Of a DNA stretch of 64,000 bases, positions 7,986 to 17,692 are shown piece after piece. Under the pieces are notes generated by a model that was not told the origin of the DNA, made no database searches, and saw only the letters and a program-made list of their open reading frames with translations. Each line of letters opens with the position of its first letter. Within the stretch, counting starts at the first letter, position 1. The position numbers and the translations under genes are program-made. The stretch covers positions 248,001 to 312,000 of the forward strand of contig MKSN01000001.1 of the NCBI GenBank assembly GCA_001897295.1. The letters run 5' to 3'. This DNA comes from Candidatus Saccharibacteria bacterium 49-20 (GTDB lineage Bacteria; Patescibacteriota; Saccharimonadia; Saccharimonadales; Saccharimonadaceae).

Positions 7986-8912
7986 ATGAAAAGGTGGGCA
8001 ACAAAGCAAGCGGGCTTCACGATAGTAGAACTCTTGATTGTCGTGGTTGTTATTGCGATATTGGCGGCGATAACTGTTGTGGCCTATACCGGTATACAGA
8101 ATCGAGCAAAAGATTCTTCGCTAAAGTCAACCTCTGCACAGGCGGCGAAGAAACTGATGACTGTCGCGGTGCAGAACAACGATAGTTATCCTGTCGATAA
8201 ATCAGACTTCCTCGCAAAAACATCTACGAGCGAGTCACAGAGCCTCGAGTATATATACTTGGTAACTGATTCATTAAAGGACTTTTGTCTTTCTGTTGAT
8301 AATCCATCAAGTGCTGACAATGCGTACGCAACGACGTCAAGCGTAAGTAACCCGGTGCCCGGTACGTGTATAAAGAATTTTATTGTGAATCCGAGCGTCG
8401 AATCCAACCTTATGGGATGGACGAATCGAAAAACGGCAGTTGTCACGCGCACTACTAGCCAGCAGCATACAGGTACGGCTTCGATTTCAGTGGTCACTCC
8501 TGGGACGGAGTCTGATGAGGGTGTAAACCTTGCGGTTTCATCTAACGCAGTCCCTGTTGGAGCAGCAGGAAACTACACCGGCAGCGCATGGGTTAAAGGT
8601 ACGAGCGGAGTGGTGGTGAGAATATTCGTCGAAGAATACACAGGCGGCGGTACGTATGTTGCAGGTGCGGCAAGTAATCTTACGCTCAACGGAAGCTGGC
8701 AAAGGGTGAGCGCAACAAAGCTTATTTCGGCCGATACGAGTAAAGTTGCGGTTAATGTACGAACTTTAAGCGCCACGGCGACCACTTTTTACGTAGACGA
8801 TGTGATGGTAAATGCTGGATCTAGGGCGTATCAATACGGAGATGGATCGACACTCGGTTGGTCATGGGCGGGTGTGCCGGACAACTCCTATTCTATTGGA
8901 CCTTCGAATTAG
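7986..8912 (+). CDS. Type IV pilin-like protein with C-terminal carbohydrate-binding-like domain
   Basis: A class III/type IV prepilin leader MKRWATKQAG is followed by FTIVELLIVVVVIAILAA: cleavage would fall between G10 and F11, with Glu at mature position 5. This is the hydrophobic helix that packs the pilus core. From about residue 130 a beta-rich domain begins at NFIVNPSVESNLMGW and ends in FYVDDVMV, the layout of CBM_4_9-type jelly-roll modules that bind sugars. At 308 residues it is much longer than a major pilin, so a tip or minor adhesive pilin is likely. A TATACT box (7971-7976) lies 9 nt before the ATG. Confidence 0.8.
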   Translation: MKRWATKQAGFTIVELLIVVVVIAILAAITVVAYTGIQNRAKDSSLKSTSAQAAKKLMTVAVQNNDSYPVDKSDFLAKTSTSESQSLEYIYLVTDSLKDFCLSVDNPSSADNAYATTSSVSNPVPGTCIKNFIVNPSVESNLMGWTNRKTAVVTRTTSQQHTGTASISVVTPGTESDEGVNLAVSSNAVPVGAAGNYTGSAWVKGTSGVVVRIFVEEYTGGGTYVAGAASNLTLNGSWQRVSATKLISADTSKVAVNVRTLSATATTFYVDDVMVNAGSRAYQYGDGSTLGWSWAGVPDNSYSIGPSN

Positions 8913-8923
8913 CTTGTGAGAAA

Positions 8924-8950
8924 TTAGCACTCTATTGCATGGAGTGCTAA
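8924..8950 (+). promoter_or_regulatory. CIRCE operator (HrcA) upstream of clpC
   Basis: TTAGCACTC (8924-8932), a 9-nt spacer, then GAGTGCTAA (8942-8950) is an exact match to the CIRCE inverted repeat bound by the heat-shock repressor HrcA. A TATACT -10 box follows at 8957-8962, so bound repressor would cover the promoter. Confidence 0.95.
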
Positions 8951-8968
8951 TTTTGCTATACTAGGTAT

Positions 8969-9022
8969 ATGAATAGTGAGGGAATTATGAAATTCTCTTG
9001 CACTTCACACTATGGAGGATAG
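8969..9022 (+). CDS. Possible 17-codon upstream reading frame in the clpC leader
   Basis: An ATG at 8969 lies 6 nt after the TATACT box and opens a frame encoding MNSEGIMKFSCTSHYGG, ending with TAG at 9020-9022. The GGAGG that would serve clpC (9014-9018) is inside its last codons, so its translation could affect access to the clpC ribosome binding site. It may be a coupled leader peptide or chance. Confidence 0.35.
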   Translation: MNSEGIMKFSCTSHYGG

Positions 9023-9033
9023 ATAATAGATAT

Positions 9034-11514
9034 ATGTCTGATGATTTTGCAGAATTCATCTCGCACTTGACCGACAACGCTCGGACAAGTCTTCATCACG
9101 CAACACTTATTGCGCAAGGGTACGGCAGCTCCTATGTGGGAACCGAACACTTGTTGCTCGGCGTGATGGCTCAGGGTGCATCGGTTGGTGCAAAAATCCT
9201 TGCAGATGCAGGGGTTACCCTCGATAAGGCGCAATCAGCGCTAAGTGCGGTGCCCATTACCGCGAACTTTACTTCAGGAATTATGACAAAGAACCTGAGC
9301 GAAACGGCCAAACTTACTTTGAAGATGAGCTGGGATGTCGCACAGGAATTTCGCCAAGATTACCTAGGTACTGAGCATATTTTGTACAGTATTTTGTCAC
9401 AGAAAAATGCACGCGCAACCGTGCTGCTTCGTGACATGAATGTTGATATTGCCGAGATTCTTTCTGAGCTTGAAGAGTACCTTGATCGTAATAGCGAAAC
9501 AAACAATGGTTCGATAGAAGAACTCGAGCGTCCATTGAAGCAGCCTCGTGAGAAGGGTCTATTGGGTGTATTTGGTACTGACCTCACCGCACGAGCCAAA
9601 GCGGGCAAACTCGATCCAGTTATTGGTCGCCAGGAGCAAGAAGAGCGCCTCGTCACAATCTTAAGTCGTCGTACGAAAAATAACCCGGTCCTTATTGGCG
9701 AGCCTGGAGTGGGCAAGACGGCTATCGTTGAAGGTATCGCACAGCGTATCGCGAGCGAAGATGTCCCCGAGCACTTGCTTGATAAGCGAATCGTACAACT
9801 TGACCTCGCGGGTATGATCGCGGGTACAAAGTATCGTGGTGAGTTTGAAGAGCGCCTCAAAAAAGTGGTCGCTGAGCTTCAAGAGCAAAAGAATGTGATC
9901 GTCTTTATTGATGAACTTCACCTACTGGTAGGCGCAGGTGCGGCTGAGGGTGCGTTAGACGCGGCAAATATGCTCAAGCCTGCACTTGCACGCGGTGAAA
10001 TGCGCTTGATTGGCGCAACCACGCTAGAGGAATACCGTAAACATATTGAAAAAGATACTGCCCTCGAGCGTCGCCTTCAGTCGATTATTGTGCCCGAGCC
10101 AAAAACCAAAGACACAATCGCAATTTTAAAGGGCCTTAAATCGTATTACGAAAAGCACCACGGCGTTGCAATTAGTGACGAGATTATCGAAGACGCAGTG
10201 TACATGGCAGACCGTTATGTAAGCGAACGCTTTATGCCCGACAAGGCAATTGACGTGATTGATGAAGCCGCGGCGCGCGTACGGGTGAAGGCTGGCCACA
10301 AGCCAAGTAAGGTGCGCGATTACGTCAAGCAGCTTAAGAACCTCAACGAGAAGATGGAAGAAGCGGTTGCCTCTGAGGAGTACGAGCGAGCTGCGCTTTA
10401 CAAAACCCGTATTAGTCAGCTAAATGAAAAGCTTGATGAGTCGCGTGAAGAAAGCGAAAAGAAAACTCCAATTCAACTCACCGATGAAGATATCGCCCAA
10501 GCGATTGCGCAGATGACGGGAATTCCCGTGAAGCGTGTGCAGAAGTCTGAGGCAAAAATGCTTCGGACGCTCGAAAAGCACCTTGGCAAATACGTTATCG
10601 GTCAGGAAGAAGCGGTAGAGAAGGTGGCGCGTGCGATTCGACGTAGCCGCAGTGGCGTCGCGAGTAATAAGCGCCCTATTGGTTCGTTTGTGTTCATGGG
10701 TCCAACGGGCGTAGGTAAGACTGAACTGGCACGTGTACTGGCGCGTGAAGTATTCGGCAGCGACGATGCGCTTATTAAAATTGATATGAGTGAGTTTAGC
10801 GAGCGCCACAATACAAGTCGATTACTTGGTGCGCCGGCGGGGTATGTCGGCTATGAAGACGGGGGGCAACTTACTGATAAGATTCGTCGCCAACCGTATA
10901 GTGTCGTATTGTTTGACGAAATTGAAAAAGCAAATAAAGAAGTATTTAATTTACTACTCCAACTTCTTGAAGACGGTAAAATTACCGACGCCAAGGGTCG
11001 TTCGGTCGACTTTAGTAATGCAATCATCATTCTGACAAGCAACCTTGGGGCTGAGCAAATGATGAAAGAGTCAAGCCTTGGATTCCATGCGTCGTCTCGC
11101 CAGGATGAAAAGCAGCTCGATGCGGTGCATGCCGAAAATGCAGCTGCTGCGAAAGAGGCGCTTGAAAAACTCATGCGCCCAGAGCTCATTAATCGCTTTG
11201 ATTCAATTGTGACGTTCCGCGCGCTTACGCGTAAAGAGGTTGGTAAGATTTTTGACACGCTTCTAAGTGAGCTGCAAGGGCGCCTCGTTCGCAAGGGTGT
11301 CCATCTTATGGTTGCGCCTTCTGCAAAGCGTCTTATCATTGCCGAAGGGTACGATGAGAAGTACGGTGCGCGCCCACTAAGGCGTGCGATGCAAGAACTA
11401 CTTGAGCATGTGGTTGCAGAGGGTATACTAAGTGGAGAATATGATAAGGGTACTGTGCTAAAAGCAACTGCACAAAAGGGTAACATTCAACTTCATGTCG
11501 AACACGAAAACTAG
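9034..11514 (+). CDS. clpC: ATP-dependent Clp protease ATPase subunit ClpC
   Basis: HSP100 unfoldase that feeds substrates to ClpP. Domains: the double Clp N repeat (1 to about 150), AAA-1 with [13 protein letters not shown] near residue 222, a UvrB/UvrC-like middle segment ([16 protein letters not shown] near 440), AAA-2 with [14 protein letters not shown] near 555, and the D2-small C-terminal domain. The middle segment marks ClpC rather than ClpA or ClpB. The ATG at 9034 fits the family N-terminus; an in-frame TTG at 8998 would add 12 unrelated residues. Transcription is probably controlled by HrcA through the upstream CIRCE, as for clpP at 32661. Confidence 0.95.
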   Translation: MSDDFAEFISHLTDNARTSLHHATLIAQGYGSSYVGTEHLLLGVMAQGASVGAKILADAGVTLDKAQSALSAVPITANFTSGIMTKNLSETAKLTLKMSWDVAQEFRQDYLGTEHILYSILSQKNARATVLLRDMNVDIAEILSELEEYLDRNSETNNGSIEELERPLKQPREKGLLGVFGTDLTARAKAGKLDPVIGRQEQEERLVTILSRRTKNNPVLIGEPGVGKTAIVEGIAQRIASEDVPEHLLDKRIVQLDLAGMIAGTKYRGEFEERLKKVVAELQEQKNVIVFIDELHLLVGAGAAEGALDAANMLKPALARGEMRLIGATTLEEYRKHIEKDTALERRLQSIIVPEPKTKDTIAILKGLKSYYEKHHGVAISDEIIEDAVYMADRYVSERFMPDKAIDVIDEAAARVRVKAGHKPSKVRDYVKQLKNLNEKMEEAVASEEYERAALYKTRISQLNEKLDESREESEKKTPIQLTDEDIAQAIAQMTGIPVKRVQKSEAKMLRTLEKHLGKYVIGQEEAVEKVARAIRRSRSGVASNKRPIGSFVFMGPTGVGKTELARVLAREVFGSDDALIKIDMSEFSERHNTSRLLGAPAGYVGYEDGGQLTDKIRRQPYSVVLFDEIEKANKEVFNLLLQLLEDGKITDAKGRSVDFSNAIIILTSNLGAEQMMKESSLGFHASSRQDEKQLDAVHAENAAAAKEALEKLMRPELINRFDSIVTFRALTRKEVGKIFDTLLSELQGRLVRKGVHLMVAPSAKRLIIAEGYDEKYGARPLRRAMQELLEHVVAEGILSGEYDKGTVLKATAQKGNIQLHVEHEN

Positions 11515-12496
11515 TCGCACCGGTGCGGTTATCGCCTTCTTGGTAAGTGCGCTCTTTGTGGCCGCTGCGATTTGGCTGTTTTTCAATCGCCAATATGCCA
11601 TGGACCAAGTTTCGGTGTGGGCATATCAACCCTCATCGGCCGTTGCCTCGATGACCGAAAAGGTCGAATTCACCGATAAGGGAAAGTTTATCTTTTACGC
11701 AACGAAGCCTGAGCTCGAGAGTCAAGATGCTTTCAATAAGGTATGTCCGCGGCAAGAAACTGGAAGTCCAATTTTAGGGTGCTACACAACCGATGATCGT
11801 ATCTACGTCTATAACCTTACCAATGAACAGCTTCAGGGGATGGAAGAGGTGACGGCGGCGCACGAAATGCTCCACGCCGTATGGTATCGTATGAGCGCCG
11901 GCGAGAAGGAGAAGCTTACCGCAGAGCTGCAGGCTGCCTACGAGAAACTCGACGACTCTGAACTGAAGACGCGTATGGAATACTACCAGCGCACTGAACC
12001 AGGCGAATTCGCCAATGAGCTTCACTCGATCCTTGGAAGCGAAAAGGCTTCCTTGGGTGAGTCTCTTGAGTCGTACTACGGCCAGTTTTTTAATCGCGCA
12101 GCAGTCCTGAAGTTGCATAATCAATATAGTAGCGTCTATAAGGCATTGTACGATCGGGCTGACACGCTGTACGCAACCATGCAGACACTTGCAACAACAA
12201 TTGAAACCAAAAGTACTGCATACGACGCAGCGGTTAAGCAATTGAGTGCCGACATTTCCTCGTTTAATGCGCGGGCACAAAACGGAAGCTTTACATCACA
12301 GAGCCAGTTCAATAGTGAGCGCAATGCATTGATTCGTCGCACGAACGCCCTGGACGCTCAGCGATCGGCAATTAATGACGATATTGCCACGTACAACGGG
12401 TACTACAATGAGTATCAGGATATCTCAAAGCAGATTGAGGGTCTTAATAATAGTATCGATAGCTTCAACCAGATAGAAGAAGCCCCGTCGGTATAG
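11495..12496 (+). CDS. Membrane-anchored HExxH metallopeptidase candidate
   Basis: The start overlaps the clpC end by 20 bp, so the two are probably cotranscribed. An N-terminal transmembrane helix (about residues 10-29) is followed by an extracytoplasmic domain containing TAAHEMLHAVWYRM, with the zinc-binding HEMLH at 123-127. A possible third ligand is Glu175 in EFANELHSIL. The last 120 or so residues are predicted coiled coil. The zinc site suggests a protease working on the cell-envelope side. I do not recognise a named family, and its place after clpC hints at envelope quality control. Confidence 0.6.
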   Translation: MSNTKTSRTGAVIAFLVSALFVAAAIWLFFNRQYAMDQVSVWAYQPSSAVASMTEKVEFTDKGKFIFYATKPELESQDAFNKVCPRQETGSPILGCYTTDDRIYVYNLTNEQLQGMEEVTAAHEMLHAVWYRMSAGEKEKLTAELQAAYEKLDDSELKTRMEYYQRTEPGEFANELHSILGSEKASLGESLESYYGQFFNRAAVLKLHNQYSSVYKALYDRADTLYATMQTLATTIETKSTAYDAAVKQLSADISSFNARAQNGSFTSQSQFNSERNALIRRTNALDAQRSAINDDIATYNGYYNEYQDISKQIEGLNNSIDSFNQIEEAPSV

Positions 12497-12518
12497 CGGT
12501 GCTATACTAAGAGTAAGA

Positions 12519-13877
12519 ATGGTGAAGGTTAAAACACAGTTTGTGTGCCAGCAGTGTGGCGCTACCTACGGTAAATGGCAGGGGCGTTGTGATAATTGTG
12601 GCGAGTGGAATACGCTTATAGAACAAGTGCCCACTTCGACTGCGCAGTCTTCGGTTGCTAAAGCAGGCCAAAGTGGCAAGAAGCTTAACGTGCAGCCAAT
12701 TAAAGATGCCAAGGCGGATACCAAGAATAGCAAGCGCATCTCAACCGGTGTCGAAGACCTTGATACTGTGCTGGGCGGCGGAATTGTACGCGGTTCGGTT
12801 ACGCTGCTAGCAGGGCAGCCAGGTATTGGTAAAAGTACGATCCTTTTGCAATTAGCCGCACATATCGCAAAAGACCACCCAGTCCTCTATATCAGCGGTG
12901 AAGAGTCTGCGCATCAAGTCGCGCTTCGTGCATCACGTTTGGGTGCCGACACCAATGAGCGGTTGGACTTCGCTGCGTCTACAAGCGCAAATGATATCGC
13001 GGCAACCATCCAGGATGGTGGATACGGGCTCGTGATTGTTGACTCAATTCAAACAATGTCAGTTGATGAAATGACCAGCGCTCCGGGCACGGTAAGTCAA
13101 ATTACCAACAGCAGTAATGTGTTGATTCGTGCGGCAAAGTCGGCTGGGTCGGCAGTAATCCTCGTGGGCCACGTGACAAAAGAGGGGAGTATTGCGGGGC
13201 CTAAGGTACTTGAGCATCTTGTTGATGTCGTGCTGCAGTTCGAAGGCGACCGCTACGGTGGTTTTAAGGTTGTCCGTGCGGCAAAAAACCGCTTTGGCTC
13301 TACAAGTGAAGCAGCTATTTTCGAAATGTACGAACAGGGTCTACGGGTAGTAGAAAACCCATCAGCGGCACTGCTTGCTGAGCGTCAATCTGCCGATGGC
13401 TCGGTAGTACTCGCAACCCTGGAGGGAACACGACCACTGCTGGTCGAGATTCAAGCCCTTGTCAATCCGACTAGTTTCGGGTATCCTAAGCGTACTGCAA
13501 GCGGATTTGATTTAAACCGCCTTAACCTACTCATTGCGGTACTCGAGCGACGTACCAAGCTGAATTTATCAGACAAAGATATCTATATAAATGTCGTAGG
13601 CGGATTGAAACTTGTAGACCAGGCGGCGGACCTTGCAATCTGCATGGCGATTGCGAGTGCGGCTGCCGGTAAGCGCATTGAAGATGACGTGGTCGTCTTT
13701 GGTGAGGTAGGACTCGGGGGTGAGATTCGTACAGTCATTGGCGCTGATAAGCGCATTGCTGAAGCGAAGAAGCTTGGATTTAAGCGGGCAGTGGCTCCTA
13801 AGCAATCACAAAAAAATGAATTTATTACGCCAGTAGGTGATGTGCGCGCTGCGCTTATCGACTACCTACGGCAGTAA
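12519..13877 (+). CDS. radA: DNA repair protein RadA (Sms)
   Basis: RecA-like helicase that extends recombination intermediates. The N-terminal C4 zinc finger is intact (CQQCG and CDNCGEW), in contrast to the lost zinc sites of RpoC and PilB. Walker A is GQPGIGKST near residue 107. The RadA-specific KNRFGS motif is present. A Lon-like C-terminal domain includes VNVVGGLKL. The 452-residue length is typical. A TATACT box (12503-12508) lies 10 nt before the ATG, with no Shine-Dalgarno sequence. Confidence 0.96.
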   Translation: MVKVKTQFVCQQCGATYGKWQGRCDNCGEWNTLIEQVPTSTAQSSVAKAGQSGKKLNVQPIKDAKADTKNSKRISTGVEDLDTVLGGGIVRGSVTLLAGQPGIGKSTILLQLAAHIAKDHPVLYISGEESAHQVALRASRLGADTNERLDFAASTSANDIAATIQDGGYGLVIVDSIQTMSVDEMTSAPGTVSQITNSSNVLIRAAKSAGSAVILVGHVTKEGSIAGPKVLEHLVDVVLQFEGDRYGGFKVVRAAKNRFGSTSEAAIFEMYEQGLRVVENPSAALLAERQSADGSVVLATLEGTRPLLVEIQALVNPTSFGYPKRTASGFDLNRLNLLIAVLERRTKLNLSDKDIYINVVGGLKLVDQAADLAICMAIASAAAGKRIEDDVVVFGEVGLGGEIRTVIGADKRIAEAKKLGFKRAVAPKQSQKNEFITPVGDVRAALIDYLRQ

Positions 13878-13884
13878 GGAGACT

Positions 13885-14805
13885 ATGGAATTATTAATCA
13901 TTATCGTACTACTCGCAGTTGCAGTAGAGACGACGTATTTAACCGCGAAGTTATTTCGTAAAGAACGACGCGAGACGCTTGCACCGGTGTTTGTTGACAC
14001 CTCGGTACTCATTGACGGAAGAATTATCGCCGTTGCAGAGTCGGGGTTCCTTACTCGTCCACTTTACATTCCTCGCAGTGTCGTGGGTGAGCTGCAGTTT
14101 CTCGCGGACAACGCAGACCCAGAAAAGCGTTCACGCGCTCGTCACGGACTCGACATTATCAACCAGCTGCAATCAATCACTTCTGTGAAGACGGTTATTT
14201 TCGCCGACGGCGTAAAGGCCGAAGAGGGTGTCGATAACCGCCTCTTGAGCCTCGCGAAGAAGCATGGCGGGGCACTGTGTACAATCGACTATAACCTCAA
14301 CAAGGTAGCGGTGGTTGAAGGGCTTGAGGTGCTAAATGTGAACGAACTTGCGAAGTCACTTCGTATGGCGTATCTTCCTGGTGAGCGTGCGCGCATTGAG
14401 CTTACTCAAAAGGGAAATGACCAGCATCAGGCGGTTGGACACCTTGAGGACGGCACCATGGTTGTCGTCGAGCACGCCTACAAGCAAATTGGTACGACCG
14501 TTGAAGTAGAATTTATTCGTAGCCTTCAGACTGCAGCAGGAAAGATGATGTTTGCGAAACTCACGCAGGCTTCTCAAAATCCAAAGCGACAACAGCCTCA
14601 AGTAGCTCAGCCCGCTCAAGAGAAAGTTCAACGTGAAGCGGCGAAGAAACGCCCGCAACAGAAGCGCGTAAAAGGGACGGCTCCTACACTTGTACCTGCA
14701 GCGGCGCCCGAGAAGAAAGAAGCTCAGCCACGAACACGAAGGCCACAGCAGCGACGACGCAGCACGCCCGAAGATAGTATGGTAGAGCTCGCGAATCGCC
14801 AGTAG
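13885..14805 (+). CDS. Membrane-anchored PIN-TRAM domain ribonuclease-like protein (YacL-like)
   Basis: The ATG at 13885 follows AAGGAG and lies 7 nt after the radA stop, so the two form an operon as radA and yacL do in Firmicutes. An N-terminal transmembrane helix (2-20) precedes a PIN domain beginning VFVDTSVLIDGRI, with further acidic residues in EEGVDNRLLSLA and CTIDYN. A TRAM RNA-binding domain follows (about 175-225). The last 70 residues are rich in Lys, Arg, Gln and Pro and may bind nucleic acid. PIN proteins are Mg-dependent ribonucleases; its substrate is unknown. Confidence 0.85.
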   Translation: MELLIIIVLLAVAVETTYLTAKLFRKERRETLAPVFVDTSVLIDGRIIAVAESGFLTRPLYIPRSVVGELQFLADNADPEKRSRARHGLDIINQLQSITSVKTVIFADGVKAEEGVDNRLLSLAKKHGGALCTIDYNLNKVAVVEGLEVLNVNELAKSLRMAYLPGERARIELTQKGNDQHQAVGHLEDGTMVVVEHAYKQIGTTVEVEFIRSLQTAAGKMMFAKLTQASQNPKRQQPQVAQPAQEKVQREAAKKRPQQKRVKGTAPTLVPAAAPEKKEAQPRTRRPQQRRRSTPEDSMVELANRQ

Positions 14806-14822
14806 TATAATTGATTTTTAAT

Positions 14823-14855
14823 AAATAACACCCTCCACTTGAGAGGGTGTTATTT
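14823..14855. terminator. Bidirectional terminator between the PIN-TRAM gene and the PBP gene
   Basis: A 13-bp perfect stem pairs AAATAACACCCTC (14823-14835) with GAGGGTGTTATTT (14843-14855). The A/T flanks provide a U tail in either direction, which suits the two convergent genes. Confidence 0.9.
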
Positions 14856-14874
14856 ATAGATCGTATTCGTGGAG

Positions 14875-17499
14875 CTACGATGAGCCAGAGGCGGTATAGT
14901 ATCCAGAGTCAACAACGTTCACGTTGACGGAGCCGTTGATTGCGCCGGATGCGCGATATTGATTTCCATTGATCTTGGTAACGGTAAGACTACTACCCCC
15001 AGAAGTTGCAGTAATTCCAGACACGTCGAGGCTAAATGTACCTTGGGTGACCGTGAACACTACTGCGTTAGGGCCTTGTGAGGAGAATCCACCTATAGTT
15101 GGTTTAGCATCGCTACAGCTGTGCACATTATCTTCTTCGTTTGAGTTGTAACCATCAGGAACGTTTGCGTAGGAATCCTTTTTGCTGACAGGGTCGGTAG
15201 TCTTCAGTACGTCGACAGTTACCTTTGCACCTTCTGGAGTACAGGCGGTTGCCTTGCGCATAGAGACGCGGTCGAAGGTCAACTTGTCGTTTGTTTGACC
15301 CTGAGATTTACTCCACCATGATGGGTAGATTTCTTTGCCAACGCGCTGCATACCTGCAGGTTGTGTGTACCATTGGTTTGCAGTGTATTTGCCTTCACTG
15401 GCGTAGATGTCCGAAGCCGCCTTCATGGTGCTTGCGATGATTGGACTACCGATTGATGACGTACCCTTCTTGAGGATTGTTGTATCGGGGTTACCGAGCC
15501 ATACGCCCATCGTAAGGACTGGGTTGTAGCTCATCATCCAGAGGTCTTTTGCATTTCCACCCTTGTCAGATGTACCCGTCTTGGTGGCGGTCTTTACACC
15601 AGGGATGTTCTTAGCTGCGTAGTTACCAAGTGAAGCACTGGCGCTTGCGTCCGTGAGGATGTCGGCAATAATGTAGGCAGATTGTTGGTCAATAATGCGC
15701 TTGCCTTGTGAGTCTGACCATTTCTTCAATACTTCACCAGAGCTGTTCTTAACTTCAAGGACTGATGCTTGGTCTTTATAGACACCCATGCGGGCGAGTG
15801 AGGCGTAGGCGTTGACGAGGTCAACTTGCTTCACACCACATCCACCAATTGCTGCAGAGAGGCCCGCTTGCTTGTCGGCGCCAACGGTACAGTAGCTCTT
15901 CGCGCCCATGTCACGGATTTCTTGAATAGTTGAACCTTCTTTATCTTGCTCGTTAATGTACATTGCCTTTACGGCCGGGACGTTACGCGAAGTTGCGAGG
16001 CTCGTGCGAATCGTCACCGAGCCCTTGTAAGAACGGTCGGCGTTTTGTAGTTGCGCACCATAGATCTTGTCGATCGGTTCATCTACGAGGATGCTTCCGC
16101 TTCCGTAGTTTTGCATACCTTCTTTCTTCTGTTGGAAGAGTTCGGCGTATACGAGGCCCTTTACTGTAGAACCCGGCTGAATGTAGGCGGTAGCGGCGTT
16201 GTCTTGGCCGTAGCCTTCATAGTTAAAGTCTCGACTACCAACAAGTGCAACGATTTGGCCCGTTTGAGTATCTTCAACGGTCGCGGCGCCGTTAGAGAAG
16301 CCGGCGATGGCTGGGGTTGATGAGGCGAACATGTCAGCCATAGCTTTCTCGGCTGCTTCTTGGATACGAATGTCGAGAGTTGTCTTTACGGTAAGTCCAC
16401 CGCGCCCAACGGTTGCTTTACCAAGTTCTGTCTCGAGCTGTGAGCGTACCATTTGTACGAAGTGAGGCGCCTTGATGTTTTCGTATTGGCTGGTTTGCGG
16501 CTTAATACTGTCGAGGATCGGCACGGCAATCGCTTCGTCGTACTGAGCCTGCGTAATATAGCCAATTTCTTTCATAGCCTTCAGCACAAGGTGCTGGCGG
16601 TTAATGAGGCCGGTGTGTCCTTCGACATTGTAAGGGTCGTAGACGGCTGGGTTTTGTGGAACCGCTGCAAGCAGGGACGCTTCAGCCAGGGTAAGATCTT
16701 TTGCGGACTTACCAAAGTAGGTTTGCGCACCAGACTCGGCACCGTTACGACGCCCACCGTATGGGGACTCGTTAAGGTAAAGCGTAAGGATTTGATCCTT
16801 GTCGTACATACGCTCAATCTCAATTGCGAGGATGAGTTCTTTAATCTTACGTGGAATACCCCCGAGACCACGGTTGTCGGCCTCGTCAGAGAAGAAGACT
16901 TGTTTGACGAGCTGTTGGGTAAGTGTTGAGCCACCTTGTACTTCACCGCCGGTAAAGTTATTGAATGCCGCACGAACTGTACCAGTGACACTGACGCCAC
17001 TGTGCTTAAAGAAGTCTCGGTCCTCAATGGCAACGGTAGCCTTTTTCAGGTTGTCGCTCAGGTCTTCGCTTTTTACGACGAGCTTATAGTTGCCATCACC
17101 CTTGTCTTCCCAGAGTACTTGGCCGTTGCGGTCAAGATAGGTGGTGACGGTAGATTGGACGCGTTTGTCGATTTCACCTGGTCGGATTTGATCGAGGTCT
17201 TTACGAAAGTAGGCAAAAAGCCCACCGACAAATAGGGCAACGAGTAGTACGGCGACACCGGTCACCTTGAGGGCCATCATCATGCCGCGCTTACTAAACC
17301 AGTATGCCCAGAAGCGCTTCGGGTGCATGCGGTAGAAGAATCGCTTTACTGGGTGTTTTGGAAGTGTCGCTAAGTACTCAGCACGACGGCGTGCTTCAGC
17401 GTCTTTTTTTGTCTTACGCTTTTGTGACATTTTCGTAGTCTTTTTCGACAAATTCGAATACAGACTCATCTTCTTATCGTTCGGTTTTTTCTTACTCAC
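14875..17499 (-). CDS. Bifunctional penicillin-binding protein, class A (PBP1A-like)
   Basis: Polymerises and crosslinks peptidoglycan. A long basic cytoplasmic tail (1-80) precedes a transmembrane helix (about 82-102). The GT51 transglycosylase domain has EDRDFFKHSGVS and QGGSTLTQQLVKQ. The transpeptidase domain has the active serine in PGSTVKG (SxxK), SRN and KTGTSDKGG. A Ser/Thr-rich C-terminal beta segment ends the 874-residue protein. The start is GTG at 17499, preceded by GGGAAAAG. The minus-strand -10 TATAAT is at 17535-17540. Confidence 0.94.
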   Translation of the reverse strand: MSKKKPNDKKMSLYSNLSKKTTKMSQKRKTKKDAEARRRAEYLATLPKHPVKRFFYRMHPKRFWAYWFSKRGMMMALKVTGVAVLLVALFVGGLFAYFRKDLDQIRPGEIDKRVQSTVTTYLDRNGQVLWEDKGDGNYKLVVKSEDLSDNLKKATVAIEDRDFFKHSGVSVTGTVRAAFNNFTGGEVQGGSTLTQQLVKQVFFSDEADNRGLGGIPRKIKELILAIEIERMYDKDQILTLYLNESPYGGRRNGAESGAQTYFGKSAKDLTLAEASLLAAVPQNPAVYDPYNVEGHTGLINRQHLVLKAMKEIGYITQAQYDEAIAVPILDSIKPQTSQYENIKAPHFVQMVRSQLETELGKATVGRGGLTVKTTLDIRIQEAAEKAMADMFASSTPAIAGFSNGAATVEDTQTGQIVALVGSRDFNYEGYGQDNAATAYIQPGSTVKGLVYAELFQQKKEGMQNYGSGSILVDEPIDKIYGAQLQNADRSYKGSVTIRTSLATSRNVPAVKAMYINEQDKEGSTIQEIRDMGAKSYCTVGADKQAGLSAAIGGCGVKQVDLVNAYASLARMGVYKDQASVLEVKNSSGEVLKKWSDSQGKRIIDQQSAYIIADILTDASASASLGNYAAKNIPGVKTATKTGTSDKGGNAKDLWMMSYNPVLTMGVWLGNPDTTILKKGTSSIGSPIIASTMKAASDIYASEGKYTANQWYTQPAGMQRVGKEIYPSWWSKSQGQTNDKLTFDRVSMRKATACTPEGAKVTVDVLKTTDPVSKKDSYANVPDGYNSNEEDNVHSCSDAKPTIGGFSSQGPNAVVFTVTQGTFSLDVSGITATSGGSSLTVTKINGNQYRASGAINGSVNVNVVDSGYYTASGSS

Positions 17500-17692
17500 T
17501 TTTCCCTAGTTCCATAAGCAATTTACTGTACCCCATTATAGCATGGGCGGTAAGGCTATTGAGAATAATATTTAGTATTTCTTGGCCCGTATCAGGGGGT
17601 AATCTGGGGCTACTATAGCTGTATTTGCTGTGTATTCCCTGTAAGAATTTTGGTATAATTTAACAGATAAACTAAAGAGAAAGAGAAATGGC
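17500..17692. promoter_or_regulatory. Divergent promoter region of the PBP gene and tyrS
   Basis: The minus strand has TATAAT (plus-strand 17535-17540), which would serve the PBP gene. The plus strand has TATAAT at 17654-17659, ahead of tyrS with AAAGAGAAAG as a weak ribosome binding site. I see no T-box or other recognisable RNA element in the remaining sequence. Confidence 0.6.
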
